From the NCBI GenBank assembly GCA_030388725.1, contig CP128857.1, forward strand, positions 1,054,001 through 1,118,000: 64,000 nt of DNA, read 5' to 3'. Position 1 is the first letter of the stretch. Each line of letters opens with the position of its first letter. This DNA is from Prodigiosinella aquatilis. Its GTDB lineage: Bacteria > Pseudomonadota > Gammaproteobacteria > Enterobacterales > Enterobacteriaceae. The position numbers and the translations under genes are program-made. Below are positions 53,255-62,405 of the stretch, in pieces. The notes beneath the pieces were generated by a model. The model saw nothing but the letters and a program-made list of their open reading frames with translations, was not told the origin of the DNA and ran no database searches.

Positions 53255-55780
53255 ATGAGACAATTTAATTATAATGAAAAACTTCTGAAACCAGAGCATG
53301 TCCTGTCTGTTGCAGCGATTTTACTTAATCTCTATGCAGCCAATGCTAGCGCGGAAGATTATTTTTCCCCGGATGCGATTGAGATCCGTGGTAATACGTC
53401 TCAGAGAATCGATCTTTCACAATTCAGCCGCGCAGGGGGGCAGGCTCCGGGTGTTTATGCTGTATCCGTTTACCTTAACGGAAGCTATGTCGCTGAACGT
53501 GATATTACGTTTATATTACAGAATGAGAAACTGACGCCAGCGATAACAGCCGGGGATCTGCTGCAGTGGGGGGTTGCTAAGCATGCGACACCCGCATTTA
53601 TGCAGGCTGATATGAACAGTAATATCACCGGGATTGAGCAGCTATTACCTGAAAGCTACACTGATTTTGATTTTCCTCAGCGACGGCTCAACATTACTGT
53701 CCCACAACAATATGTGGCCAGCAACCCACAGGGATATGTTCCTGAAACGGAATGGGATGATGGTTTGAATATGCTGTTTCTCAATTACAGCTATTCAGGC
53801 GCTACGACACGCAATACTAACACGTCGGCAACAGCCAACAGTGATTATTTTAACCTGAGATCTGGCGCTAACTTAGGGGCCTGGCGTCTGCGCAATTACA
53901 GTGCTTACAGCAGCAGCCATGGCGGTAGTCAGTGGGACAATATCAGTACCTCTTTGCAGCGGGATATCAAAATGCTGAAAAGTCAGTTTGTGATGGGGGA
54001 AGGACAAACGCAGTCGAATGTCTTCGACAGCTTTACCTTTCGCGGTCTGCAACTCTATTCCGATGATAATATGCTGCCAGAGAGCCAGCGTGGGTTTGCG
54101 CCGATTGTCAGGGGAATAGCACGTAGCAATGCGCAGGTCACCATACGTCAGAGCGGGAGCACTATCTGGCAGTCATATGTACCACCCGGCCCCTTTGCGA
54201 TTGATGATTTATATCCTACTTCCTCATCCGGGGAACTGGAGATCATCATTCGCGAGTCGGATGGAACAGAACGACGATCGATGCAGCCATTTTCTGCTGT
54301 GCCTGTGATGCAGCGTGAAGGGCGCTTTAAATATGCACTGGCGGCCGGAAAATATCATTCAGGCGATAATGCTGGCAAAGAACCATCTTTTATTCAGGGA
54401 ACGGGCATATATGGCCTGCCGTGGACCACAACGGTTTATGGCGGCGGCATTTTCTCTGATAACTATGCCTCTGTGGCTTTAGGGGTAGGAAAAGGCCTTG
54501 GGGACTTAGGATCGGTATCGCTGGATGGAACACTCTCTCGCAGCCAGTTTGCCTATGATACGGACACAGGTGGTTCCTTCCGTTTCCAGTATTCGAAAGA
54601 TCTGGTCACCAGCGGCACGACGTTTACCATCCTTGGCTATCGCTACTCGACTCCAGGTTACCATGATTTTAACGAGGCCAATGGTGATTTCTATGACAGC
54701 ATGCCAGCGGATTATCAGACTAAAGACGAACAGCGAGCGTATAAAAACTGGCGTGATACCCATACTAGGCGTAGCCGAACACAGGCTAACATCAATCAGA
54801 GTCTGGGAGATTATGGCAACCTGTATCTGTCAGCCTATGAGCAGCATTACTGGGGTGGCGATAAAGACCGGACAATTAATATGGGTTATAGCAGCAATTA
54901 TAACGGGATCAATTATGCCCTGAACTATGGCTATTCGCAGGCATCACGTTTTAACAGCAGTGACCAGACGTTCTCGCTGTCCGTACAAATTCCGCTGAGC
55001 AGGTTCTTGTCTGACAGTTGGTTAAGTATGTCAGGTACCAGTAATAAACGGGGGGATACGACGATGATGACTGGTCTGTCGGGAACGGCTCTCGCCGGTA
55101 AGAACCTCTCATGGAGCGCGCAGCAAGGTTACAACAGCCAGCATGCGGATACTATGGGTAACGTTGCCATGAATTACAAGGGGCGAACGGGGGAATATCA
55201 GGCAGGTTATAACTATTCGCAGCAGAGCCAGCAGTTCACGTATGGCGCACAGGGGGGCATTGTTCTCCATCCTTATGGACTGACATTAACGCAACCATTA
55301 GGCGAGACAACGGCGCTGGTACGGGCTGAAGATGCCGCTGACCTGAAACTACTCAATAACACTGGGGTATACACCAACAACCAGGGTTACGCCGTCGTGC
55401 CTTATGTCAGCCCTTATCAGCGAACCCGATTAACGCTGGATACCGCGTCGTTGGGAGAGGACATCGACGTACTGGGCGATACGCGCACCATCGTGCCGAC
55501 AAATGGCGCGCTGGCGCTGGCGGACTTCCCGACGGCATCCGGGAAAAAGGCGATGTTTACCCTGCAGGGCGCCAGTATCCCCTTTGGTGCCGCGGCCAGC
55601 GTACAGAATGAAAAGCGTACGGTGGCAGGTATTGTGGATGAACAGAGGCGAGTCTGGCTGACAGGTGTGCCTGAGCAGGGAACGGTTCAGGTGAAATGGC
55701 AAGGCGGGCAATGCAGCGCCCCTTACCGGTTAACAGCAAATTCGGCATCTGTCCCTGGTGTGACGGTTGTCTGTCAATGA
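53255..55780 (+). CDS. Outer-membrane fimbrial usher
   Basis: 841 residues from the ATG at 53255, with signal peptide (LYAANASA) and FimD/PapC architecture: N-terminal chaperone-binding domain (YFSPDAIEIRGN), 24-strand barrel with plug (GPFAIDDLYPTSSSGELEI), and two C-terminal domains ending in a conserved cysteine pair (QCSAPYRL, TVVCQ). An earlier in-frame ATG at 53219 lies within the chaperone gene and has no ribosome site. Confidence 0.94.
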   Translation: MRQFNYNEKLLKPEHVLSVAAILLNLYAANASAEDYFSPDAIEIRGNTSQRIDLSQFSRAGGQAPGVYAVSVYLNGSYVAERDITFILQNEKLTPAITAGDLLQWGVAKHATPAFMQADMNSNITGIEQLLPESYTDFDFPQRRLNITVPQQYVASNPQGYVPETEWDDGLNMLFLNYSYSGATTRNTNTSATANSDYFNLRSGANLGAWRLRNYSAYSSSHGGSQWDNISTSLQRDIKMLKSQFVMGEGQTQSNVFDSFTFRGLQLYSDDNMLPESQRGFAPIVRGIARSNAQVTIRQSGSTIWQSYVPPGPFAIDDLYPTSSSGELEIIIRESDGTERRSMQPFSAVPVMQREGRFKYALAAGKYHSGDNAGKEPSFIQGTGIYGLPWTTTVYGGGIFSDNYASVALGVGKGLGDLGSVSLDGTLSRSQFAYDTDTGGSFRFQYSKDLVTSGTTFTILGYRYSTPGYHDFNEANGDFYDSMPADYQTKDEQRAYKNWRDTHTRRSRTQANINQSLGDYGNLYLSAYEQHYWGGDKDRTINMGYSSNYNGINYALNYGYSQASRFNSSDQTFSLSVQIPLSRFLSDSWLSMSGTSNKRGDTTMMTGLSGTALAGKNLSWSAQQGYNSQHADTMGNVAMNYKGRTGEYQAGYNYSQQSQQFTYGAQGGIVLHPYGLTLTQPLGETTALVRAEDAADLKLLNNTGVYTNNQGYAVVPYVSPYQRTRLTLDTASLGEDIDVLGDTRTIVPTNGALALADFPTASGKKAMFTLQGASIPFGAAASVQNEKRTVAGIVDEQRRVWLTGVPEQGTVQVKWQGGQCSAPYRLTANSASVPGVTVVCQ

Positions 55781-55791
55781 CAGGAGATATT

Positions 55792-56787
55792 ATGCGTATT
55801 ATTCTTTTTTTGAGCGTTTCACTACTGATGTTGTTTTCAAAAATGGCGGCGGCGTATGAGTGCTCAACTCAGCCATCGAATAACTACAGAACGAACCCCC
55901 AACTGACAGTGCCCCGTGATGCACCTGTAGGGGCGATTGTGGGAGTAGGATTATCAAATATCACACCATTTTCGTGTGTGAACTACGCCCCAGTGCTGAC
56001 TTATCAGGAATATGGCGTTAAAGCATACGGAAATTATCTGATGATGATCGATGGCCGCCGAGTGTACAGCACGAACGTCCCAGGTATTGGTTATGCGGTC
56101 TATGCAGCATCTACTAGCTGTACCGGTAGCTCTTTTGGAAAATCAGTGGATGGTTCAAATACGATAGGGGGTGATAGCAATACGCGGTTGCTGTGTAGCG
56201 CAGCTGGAAAGCTAAATGTCGGCTTAGAAACTATGCCGGGGTATGTTCTTTACAAAACCGGTCCGGTCTCATCAGGTACGGTGGAGACGACAAAAGTAGG
56301 GGCACTGGTACTGAGAAATAATCAGTCTACCTGGCAATCCCCGGAGTCAGAGTTTGGGTTTTACGGTTTTAATGTGCAGTCGACAGGCTGTTCCATCAGT
56401 AACAGCAATATCAGCGTGCCTATGGGTGACGTCAAAAAGAGGGAATTCAGCGGTATTGGCAAGCCGGCTGCCAGCAGTAATACGAAGAACGTGAATATTG
56501 AGTTAGCCTGTACACCAAAGACGATGGTCAGTTTACAGGTTGACGGTAATATTCACGATGCAGCAAAAGGGTTGCTTAATCTAAGCAATATAGAAGGAAC
56601 TGCAACGGGGGTCGCAGTCCAGTTGCTATATAAAGGCGATCCACTGCCATTAGGCTCGCCGCTGTTGATCGGTGAGGCTTCTACGACGATGACCATCCCG
56701 CTACAGGCTCGTTATTACCAGACACTAAGCACGATCGAGTCTGGTTTTGCGAATAGTGTCGCGACTTTTACGATGACTTACCAGTAA
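55792..56787 (+). CDS. Two-domain fimbrial tip adhesin
   Basis: 331 residues from the ATG at 55792 (CAGGAGATATT upstream, 11 bases past the usher stop). Signal peptide (FSKMAAA), then an N-terminal domain of about 190 residues with several cysteines (lectin-like position) and a C-terminal pilin domain with CSISNSNISVPMG, a second cysteine in ELACTP, and the terminal TMTYQ strand. Length and layout fit FimH-type adhesins; the ligand is not predictable. There is no separate minor subunit gene, so the fibre consists of pilin plus tip only. Confidence 0.88.
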   Translation: MRIILFLSVSLLMLFSKMAAAYECSTQPSNNYRTNPQLTVPRDAPVGAIVGVGLSNITPFSCVNYAPVLTYQEYGVKAYGNYLMMIDGRRVYSTNVPGIGYAVYAASTSCTGSSFGKSVDGSNTIGGDSNTRLLCSAAGKLNVGLETMPGYVLYKTGPVSSGTVETTKVGALVLRNNQSTWQSPESEFGFYGFNVQSTGCSISNSNISVPMGDVKKREFSGIGKPAASSNTKNVNIELACTPKTMVSLQVDGNIHDAAKGLLNLSNIEGTATGVAVQLLYKGDPLPLGSPLLIGEASTTMTIPLQARYYQTLSTIESGFANSVATFTMTYQ

Positions 56788-57397
56788 AAACATATTCTGG
56801 TTCATTATTGACAGTTATTCTTGCGGGACGAAAATATGTTCACCATGCTAGGAAGCCCTGGCGGAACTTTTTGGTCTGATTTCGAACTGGAGGATTAAAT
56901 ATTTGCACGATGATTTATAGCGAAAGAATAATTTTTTAGTGCCTGGATGGATAACTATTACCTCCACCATGATGTTTTGTAATCAGGCGAGTTTTATATT
57001 TTATCGCTTCCTTAATTGCAAATTATCTATTAGGGCTAGAGTTACTATTTTCATAATTTGTGGCCATGTACTTAATTGATACTGGATAGTGATAATATGT
57101 TATTTAAGATGTTTATATAAGTTAATTCTCAATGATTTTTGTTTCGGTCCCTATAGTATTGTTATTTCTAAATGGATAAATAAAACGTAAAGAAAGTTAC
57201 CGCCTTATTATTAGGAAAAGTTAAGTTAATTATTCAATAACAAGCTAAAACAACAGATTGGTCATATTTGGTGCACCGCAAGAGCAAGACGTTCCCGTCT
57301 TAAACCCAGATCGGGACCATTATCTAAATGTCATATGCAACCCTGCCCGTCAGGGTTGCTTTAAAGTGCGGCAGAATATGCTGCAACCGGAGGTTAT
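56788..57397. other. 610-base AT-rich gap with a strong hairpin before the regulator gene
   Basis: No gene seen. At its right end a perfect nine-base stem (GCAACCCTG 57337-57345, CAGGGTTGC 57351-57359, loop CCCGT) is followed by TTTAAAG, 38 bases before the next start codon. It may terminate fimbrial read-through or attenuate the regulator gene. Confidence 0.6.
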
Positions 57398-58093
57398 ATG
57401 TTGACAGAAAGCCATTGCCGTCCGGGAGAGAATTCCCTGGCTAATGATATACGCAGTTCCGCTGTAGATTATATACTGACTGCTTGCCCATGTGTCGCAC
57501 GCGGCGTTGAAACCCTGCTGAACGCTGAAAAACGTTGCTGCGTCATCATTATGACGGGTAACAGAGATGGGTTTGCTGACTGGCTTTGCAAAATGACGTC
57601 CGACAGCCGTGTGGTGGTCTACCTCCCGAATGAACTGATATCCATGCTGACCACCTTGCAGGAACTGTCATTGCTCTGTCGGTTATACTCCCACCCTTTG
57701 TCGGTGCTTATCCTAAGTACGGCACGGCCGGAGTGGTTGTACAGTACCCTGCGCGCACTCACTGGCGGAGGAGCTTCATTGGCAGCCATGCGGATAGTGT
57801 CTCCGGAAATTTCCTTACAGTCTTTAGCCCGTATGTTGAAGACATGGAGCCAGATCCCTCTGCTGGCTGAACAGGAGCGGAATAGCATCCGGGGAGAGGG
57901 GATAACCTCCCGGGAGCTGGATGTTGTACTGAACCAGCTACTTGGTGAAAACATCATAACACAGGAAAAGCGCCTTGGAGTTAGTTGTAAGACGCTGTAT
58001 TCTCGACGTATATCTGGTCTACGCAAGCTGACTGACCAGTTTCCATATCTAACCAATCTGTTACCGCGTCAAATAAGCATAAATATAGCCTGA
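57398..58093 (+). CDS. LuxR-fold transcriptional regulator linked to fimbriae
   Basis: 231 residues with a divergent receiver-like or unknown N-terminal part and a LuxR-type helix-turn-helix near 170-225 (ITSRELDVVLNQLLG ... KTLYSRRISGLRKL). No phosphorylation pocket is evident. ATG after CCGGAGGTTAT. Such FimW/EcpR-like orphan regulators often accompany chaperone-usher operons. Target and signal unknown; its end overlaps the remnant of the next gene on the other strand by 25 bases. Confidence 0.75.
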   Translation: MLTESHCRPGENSLANDIRSSAVDYILTACPCVARGVETLLNAEKRCCVIIMTGNRDGFADWLCKMTSDSRVVVYLPNELISMLTTLQELSLLCRLYSHPLSVLILSTARPEWLYSTLRALTGGGASLAAMRIVSPEISLQSLARMLKTWSQIPLLAEQERNSIRGEGITSRELDVVLNQLLGENIITQEKRLGVSCKTLYSRRISGLRKLTDQFPYLTNLLPRQISINIA

Positions 58094-58647
58094 TCGAGTA
58101 TAACAAACTCTCCTGATGAGACGTTTAGGCCCACCACCAGGCCATTGTGCGGAGTCAGATTTTGAGTATTTTTCAGTTCCTTCTGCGTGATAGCGAGTGC
58201 AACACGGTGAGCTGTGACCAACGCTTCAGACGCAGCCGTGCTGCTGATCAGAGCATTTGTCGCCACTGACTGTTTCAGCGCTTGCTTCAGGCTGATTTCG
58301 GCATTATGTTTTGCGGTAGCGGCATTATCCACCTGCTGTGCCGTGACATAGCCTTTTGCCATTAACGGCTGAAGCCGGGCCAAAGTTTGGGTCGCCAACT
58401 TGATGTTCAATCCGTAATTAATATAAATACGGATCAACTTTAAATATCACCTCACCTTGGTGTACAGCCCCCCGTTTTCCTTGATGTTGATCGACACGAT
58501 TCGGTCCGGCACTGAGCTGCTGACGTTAACGACGTTAGCGTCAATAACCGTATCTTCTGACATCGGACGACGGGCATCCTGATACAGGGTATACCAGCCA
58601 AGGCACGCCGCCGCGATAACTATTACACCGCCTGTGATTAGCGCCAC
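58069..58647 (-). pseudogene. mdtN: MdtN-like HlyD-family efflux adaptor, broken
   Basis: The N-terminal part (membrane anchor ALITGGVIVIAAACLGWYTL and SSSVPDRIVSINIKENG, 58647-58447) and a later part (LATQTLARLQPLMAKGYV ... NGLVVGLNVSSGEFV, 58437-58069) belong to one periplasmic adaptor. Between them the frame shifts (GEVIFKVDPYLY in a third frame) and an in-frame TAA replaces a sense codon. The C-terminus is also missing, cut where the fimbrial regulator ends. Non-functional. Confidence 0.8.
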
Positions 58648-58677
58648 CTGGCGCTTGTGTCCGCTCGGTTTGGATGA

Positions 58678-58956
58678 TTAGCGCGCAAATATCAGCGGAG
58701 AGGAAATGAACGTCACGGCAAGCGCCAGGCAGGCATAAACCAGTAATCGCGCCGGAAGCGCGTCGTCGATGCCGAGGCGAATGAAAATCACCCATGCGAT
58801 AACCGCCGCGACGATGCCAAGCAAGGCGCAGACTATCCAGCCAGGAAAGCAGAAGCCGAGCAGGGAGAAGACGGGGGCTTGCTGTGCAACACACCCGCTT
58901 AGCATAAACAGGGCGATGGCCATGAGCGGCAGTGTGTTTATAAAAGACGCGCACAT
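58678..58956 (-). CDS. ytcA: YtcA-like small lipoprotein/membrane protein
   Basis: 92 residues: signal with lipobox LSGC, then two membrane segments with the PGWIVCALLGIVAAVIAW pattern of E. coli YtcA (91 residues). In E. coli it heads ytcA-mdtN-mdtO-mdtP, an efflux-type operon. Here mdtN is a pseudogene directly downstream and mdtO/mdtP are absent, so this gene is probably orphaned. Confidence 0.8.
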   Translation of the reverse strand: MCASFINTLPLMAIALFMLSGCVAQQAPVFSLLGFCFPGWIVCALLGIVAAVIAWVIFIRLGIDDALPARLLVYACLALAVTFISSPLIFAR

Positions 58957-58992
58957 TCACCATTGACATCCCTTAACTCGCTACGACGAGTA

Positions 58993-60459
58993 TTAAGCCT
59001 GCTTTTCCAGTGTATTTTTATAAATGATGCCGTCTTTCATAATCACCTGAAATGTTCCATCGGGTTGGGCAAGCAGTTGGATATCGCTCAGCGGATCGCC
59101 ATCGATAAGGATCATATCTGCCAGCGCCCCCGCTTCCACGACACCAAGTTTTCCCGGATACGGGTTACGCGGGCCGGACATGGCGCACAGCTCTGCATTG
59201 ACGCTGGTGGCCATTTTCAGGATTTCCAGAGGCGTGTACCAGCGGACCAGCTTCGCCAGTTGCGCACCCTGACGGGTTGCCAGATGCGCATCAAACAGTG
59301 TATCAGTGCCCCAGGCGGTTTTGATATTGTGCTTTTTCGCCAGACTGTAGGCGGTATCCGTGCCCGCTGACATCAACAGCTGTTTGGCACGGGAGGCGGG
59401 CGTTGCCATTGGCACCGCATCTTCATCATCCAGGAACGGTTGTAAGCACCACCAGAGCTGTTTTTCGGCCATCAGTTGCACCGTTGCTTCGTCGACCAAC
59501 TGCCCGTGCTCAATACACTTCACCCCGCCTTCAATTGCCATGGTCACGGCGCGTGTGGTATAGGCATGAACGGTGACGTAGGTCCCCCAGTTTTCAGCCG
59601 CCGTAACCGCCGCTCTGATTTCGGACACTGAGCCTTCGGTAACATCAATACCATCATACATTGATGCCACACCGCCCCCCGCCATAAATTTGACCTGCGA
59701 CGCCCCTCGCATCAGCTGTTCTCTGGCACGTAATAACACCTGATCCGAACCGTCAGCAATAGCAGTAATGCCTACTCGCTCGATGTAACTTAAATTATCA
59801 GCAGGTGCGCGGGGAATATCGCTCAGCATGCGGAAGTCACCATGACCACCGGTTTGAGAGATAAATGCGCCAGATGGGTAAATGCGCGGACCACTGGTGA
59901 TACACTCATCAATGGCACGTTTAAGCCCGAATACCGGACCGCCCATATCGCGCACTGTAGTGAAGCCGCGCAGTAATGTTGCTTGCGCCTCGGCAATTGC
60001 CAGTGCCTGTATATAATTAAAATCAGACGTCATGGCAGTCATCATAGAAGGCCGAGCCATAATTGCGTGCCAGTGTGCGTCAATCAGTCCTGGCATCAGC
60101 ACTCCTCCCTTGCCGTCGATAATCTCCGCTTCGTCAGGAAAAGTCCGATCTTCCGGTTCAATCGCTTTGATGAGATTTCCCTCGACAATAACCTGGAGGC
60201 CATCACGCAGATGATCCGATATGCCATCAAAGATCCGTACATTGATAAATATCTTTATATGCACGGTGTCCGCAGTTGCGGTGCCATGCTGTGAGTGTGC
60301 GCCAGGAAGAGCGTAAGATACGGTCGCCGCAGTGATAGGAGGTGCTTTTGCTGCCTCCCTGGTTAACATTGCATTAATGCGGACAAAGGCCGGGCTATGG
60401 CAGAGGCAGGTTTCGGAATGCTCAAGATAAGGATCACGGATTTGGATTTTATGCTGCAT
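58993..60459 (-). CDS. Imidazolonepropionase-like amidohydrolase
   Basis: 488 residues from the ATG at 60459 (GGAGCC eight bases upstream); a 97-codon upstream extension has no family similarity. Metal-dependent hydrolase of the COG1228 group: DAHWHA (HxH metal ligands), the carboxylated-lysine candidate in QVKFMAGGG, HAY and EHG histidines, and the GTDT aspartate. Relatives act as Xaa-Pro or aryl-dipeptidase-like enzymes or cyclic amide hydrolases; the substrate is unknown. It stands alone. Confidence 0.85.
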   Translation of the reverse strand: MQHKIQIRDPYLEHSETCLCHSPAFVRINAMLTREAAKAPPITAATVSYALPGAHSQHGTATADTVHIKIFINVRIFDGISDHLRDGLQVIVEGNLIKAIEPEDRTFPDEAEIIDGKGGVLMPGLIDAHWHAIMARPSMMTAMTSDFNYIQALAIAEAQATLLRGFTTVRDMGGPVFGLKRAIDECITSGPRIYPSGAFISQTGGHGDFRMLSDIPRAPADNLSYIERVGITAIADGSDQVLLRAREQLMRGASQVKFMAGGGVASMYDGIDVTEGSVSEIRAAVTAAENWGTYVTVHAYTTRAVTMAIEGGVKCIEHGQLVDEATVQLMAEKQLWWCLQPFLDDEDAVPMATPASRAKQLLMSAGTDTAYSLAKKHNIKTAWGTDTLFDAHLATRQGAQLAKLVRWYTPLEILKMATSVNAELCAMSGPRNPYPGKLGVVEAGALADMILIDGDPLSDIQLLAQPDGTFQVIMKDGIIYKNTLEKQA

Positions 60460-60710
60460 AGAATAAGGCTCCATACATAATCGAGATGTTAACGATGTTC
60501 CGGAAATTTTAAAAAAACTGCGGATATAAAAAATCTGATAGTACCTTGAGGTACTCCAGATTTTCATCAACTCAATGATTTTTATATGTTTTTTTTGCGT
60601 ATAGGAACGTCCCAAAACAAAAATATGGTCGGACTCGGAATCATTCAGCTTTCTAGTAAATTGAAATGTAGCATGAATTTTAACCGTGGTTATTGTCAAG
60701 ACCCGTAGAT

Positions 60711-60749
60711 TGACCCATTTTTTCATAGATAGATCAGAATGATGGGTCA
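60711..60749. repeat. Perfect 8-base inverted repeat
   Basis: TGACCCAT (60711-60718) and ATGGGTCA (60742-60749) lie upstream of both the amidohydrolase and the tacA gene. Possibly a regulator site or the edge of inserted DNA. Confidence 0.35.
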
Positions 60750-60811
60750 TATACGATACAGAAATGTCCGGTTCGTTGCTTCGGTTCGATTCCCTGTGAT
60801 GTCGATAAATC

Positions 60812-60832
60812 GTAATGACATTAGCGTTACGA
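60812..60832. promoter_or_regulatory. Candidate TacA operator
   Basis: An inverted pattern CGTAATGACA / TTAGCGTTACG sits about 50 bases before tacA in the promoter position. Ribbon-helix-helix antitoxins autorepress at such sites. Exact ends are approximate. Confidence 0.45.
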
Positions 60833-60877
60833 TTGCTGTATGATTAATATCCAGAGAGTAAGACGGAGGATAACATC

Positions 60878-61171
60878 ATGCCAGCGACGAACAGCGTTTC
60901 TGTTAAACGCGAAACATTGAATTTACGCATCAAACCCGCAGAACGGGATCTGATTGATCGTGCAGCTAAGGCCAGAGGAAAAAATCGTACTGATTTTGTC
61001 CTTGAGGCTGCGCGTGCCGCCGCAGAGGAAGCGTTGATCGATCAGCGCATCATCATGGCAGATCCCGATGCTTATCAGGAATTCCTTGCCCGTTTAGATC
61101 AGGCTCCTGCACCAAATGCCGCGCTGCGCAAAACCATGCAAACACCTGCTCCGTGGGAGCAGAAAAAATGA
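60878..61171 (+). CDS. tacA: TacA-like (DUF1778) antitoxin
   Basis: 97 residues: ribbon-helix-helix start (RETLNLRIKPAERDLIDRAA) followed by a C-terminal toxin-neutralising tail. ATG after GGAGGATAACATC. The stop overlaps the toxin start (ATGA), as is usual for tacAT/ataRT pairs. Confidence 0.92.
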   Translation: MPATNSVSVKRETLNLRIKPAERDLIDRAAKARGKNRTDFVLEAARAAAEEALIDQRIIMADPDAYQEFLARLDQAPAPNAALRKTMQTPAPWEQKK

Positions 61172-61662
61172 TCTCTGCCCCTGAGCCACTCCACGCCGAA
61201 CATGTACTTTCCTCATTCTGTTGCGGCGTGGAGTCTATGGACAACTGGCTGAAACAACGGGCGATGAAAAATCAGGTCACTGGCGCATCACGAACTTTCG
61301 TCAGTTGCGATGGCTCAAAAGTGTTGGCGTATTACTCATTGGCCTCCAGCGCCGTGGCAACGAATGCTGCCCCCGGACGCTTTCGCCGCAATATGCCCGA
61401 TCCGATCCCAGTCGTGGTGCTGGGTCGTCTGGCAGTAGATAAATCATTGCATGGTCAGGGGGTAGGGCGGGCGCTGGTACGGGACGCTGGGCTGCGGGTG
61501 ATTCAGGTGGCGGATACTATCGGCATTCGCGGGATGTTGGTTCATGCGCTGTCTGATGAAGCGCGTGATTTTTACCTACGAGTGGGGTTTGAACCTTCAC
61601 CGATTGACCCGATGATGTTGATGGTGACACTGGGGGATTTGGTTGGGAGTTTATCAATTTGA
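61168..61662 (+). CDS. tacT: TacT-like GNAT acetyltransferase toxin
   Basis: 164 residues. The GNAT acetyl-CoA pyrophosphate loop is clear (HGQGVGRALV), preceded by VVLGRLAVD and followed by the late FYLRVGFEP tyrosine. Family toxins acetylate aminoacyl-tRNA and stop translation. It starts at 61168 inside the antitoxin stop codon. Confidence 0.92.
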   Translation: MISAPEPLHAEHVLSSFCCGVESMDNWLKQRAMKNQVTGASRTFVSCDGSKVLAYYSLASSAVATNAAPGRFRRNMPDPIPVVVLGRLAVDKSLHGQGVGRALVRDAGLRVIQVADTIGIRGMLVHALSDEARDFYLRVGFEPSPIDPMMLMVTLGDLVGSLSI

Positions 61663-61711
61663 AATTGATACCGCGCTCGTACATTCCCTAAAAATGAATA
61701 GTCCGTTTTGT

Positions 61712-61740
61712 TGGGATACTTACAGCCTGTAAGTATCCCA
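61712..61740. terminator. Perfect 12-base hairpin between the two toxin-antitoxin modules
   Basis: Arms TGGGATACTTAC (61712-61723) and GTAAGTATCCCA (61729-61740), loop AGCCT. It lies between convergent tacT and ccdB and could terminate both, though neither side has a strong T-run. Confidence 0.55.
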
Positions 61741-61820
61741 GCAAATCGTACCATTACTGATCATACTCATTTACTAAGATCACTATGAATAAAATGTGAT
61801 GTAACCAACTAGAAACTCTC

Positions 61821-62126
61821 TCAAATCCCCCAAAACATAAGATTAATAGCATCCTTAATCTCATCCGCGTAGTCGCCAAGATCCGCGATCTCTTCACCAA
61901 TAACCTCAACCGGAACGCTCGATAGTTCCGTGGTCATCAGCCGATAATCTTCGCCGTCGATGCGGATCTGAGGGAACAGCGTTTTATTCACTTTCTCAGA
62001 CAGATGATGTGATTCGATAAGTGGAATGACCATGCGCCGCTTGGGTGTGTCGACAATATCACTCTGCACATCGACAAACATTTTGTAGTGGCTGGCACGT
62101 TTGTATTGATAAACAATGAATTGCAT
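61821..62126 (-). CDS. ccdB: CcdB-type gyrase-poisoning toxin
   Basis: 101 residues starting MQFIVYQYKR, the same length and start as plasmid F CcdB. FVDVQSDI-DTP, RRMVIPL, VIGEEIADL and the C-terminal LMFWGI are present; the tryptophan and last residues are essential for killing by trapping gyrase. ATG two bases after the ccdA stop. Confidence 0.95.
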   Translation of the reverse strand: MQFIVYQYKRASHYKMFVDVQSDIVDTPKRRMVIPLIESHHLSEKVNKTLFPQIRIDGEDYRLMTTELSSVPVEVIGEEIADLGDYADEIKDAINLMFWGI

Positions 62127-62128
62127 GA

Positions 62129-62347
62129 TCACCAGTTCCTGTTTTCATCCGCAAATGAGCCATTCTGTGCGATAAATCGGGCGACTTCTTCCATCCCTTC
62201 GCGGTTTTCCTTCTTCCACTCCTCAGCCTTGATGCGGCGGGCTTCTTTGCCAATGGCATCATTCACCAGCCCGGAAATATTGACTCCGGCAGCACTCAGA
62301 ACCTGATAATTGTCTTTGTCTACGGTAACGCTGACGCGGTGTTTCAT
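62129..62347 (-). CDS. ccdA: CcdA-type antitoxin
   Basis: 72 residues: N-terminal ribbon-helix-helix (HRVSVTVDKDNYQVLSAAG) and C-terminal toxin-binding tail (GSFADENRNW), matching F plasmid CcdA in length and tail. ATG after GAGGAGCACCATC. Operon ccdA-ccdB on the minus strand. Confidence 0.95.
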   Translation of the reverse strand: MKHRVSVTVDKDNYQVLSAAGVNISGLVNDAIGKEARRIKAEEWKKENREGMEEVARFIAQNGSFADENRNW

Positions 62348-62405
62348 GATGGTGCTCCTCTCTTGTACATACTTTGAGTATATACTTCACATGATTGTTC
62401 AGCAA

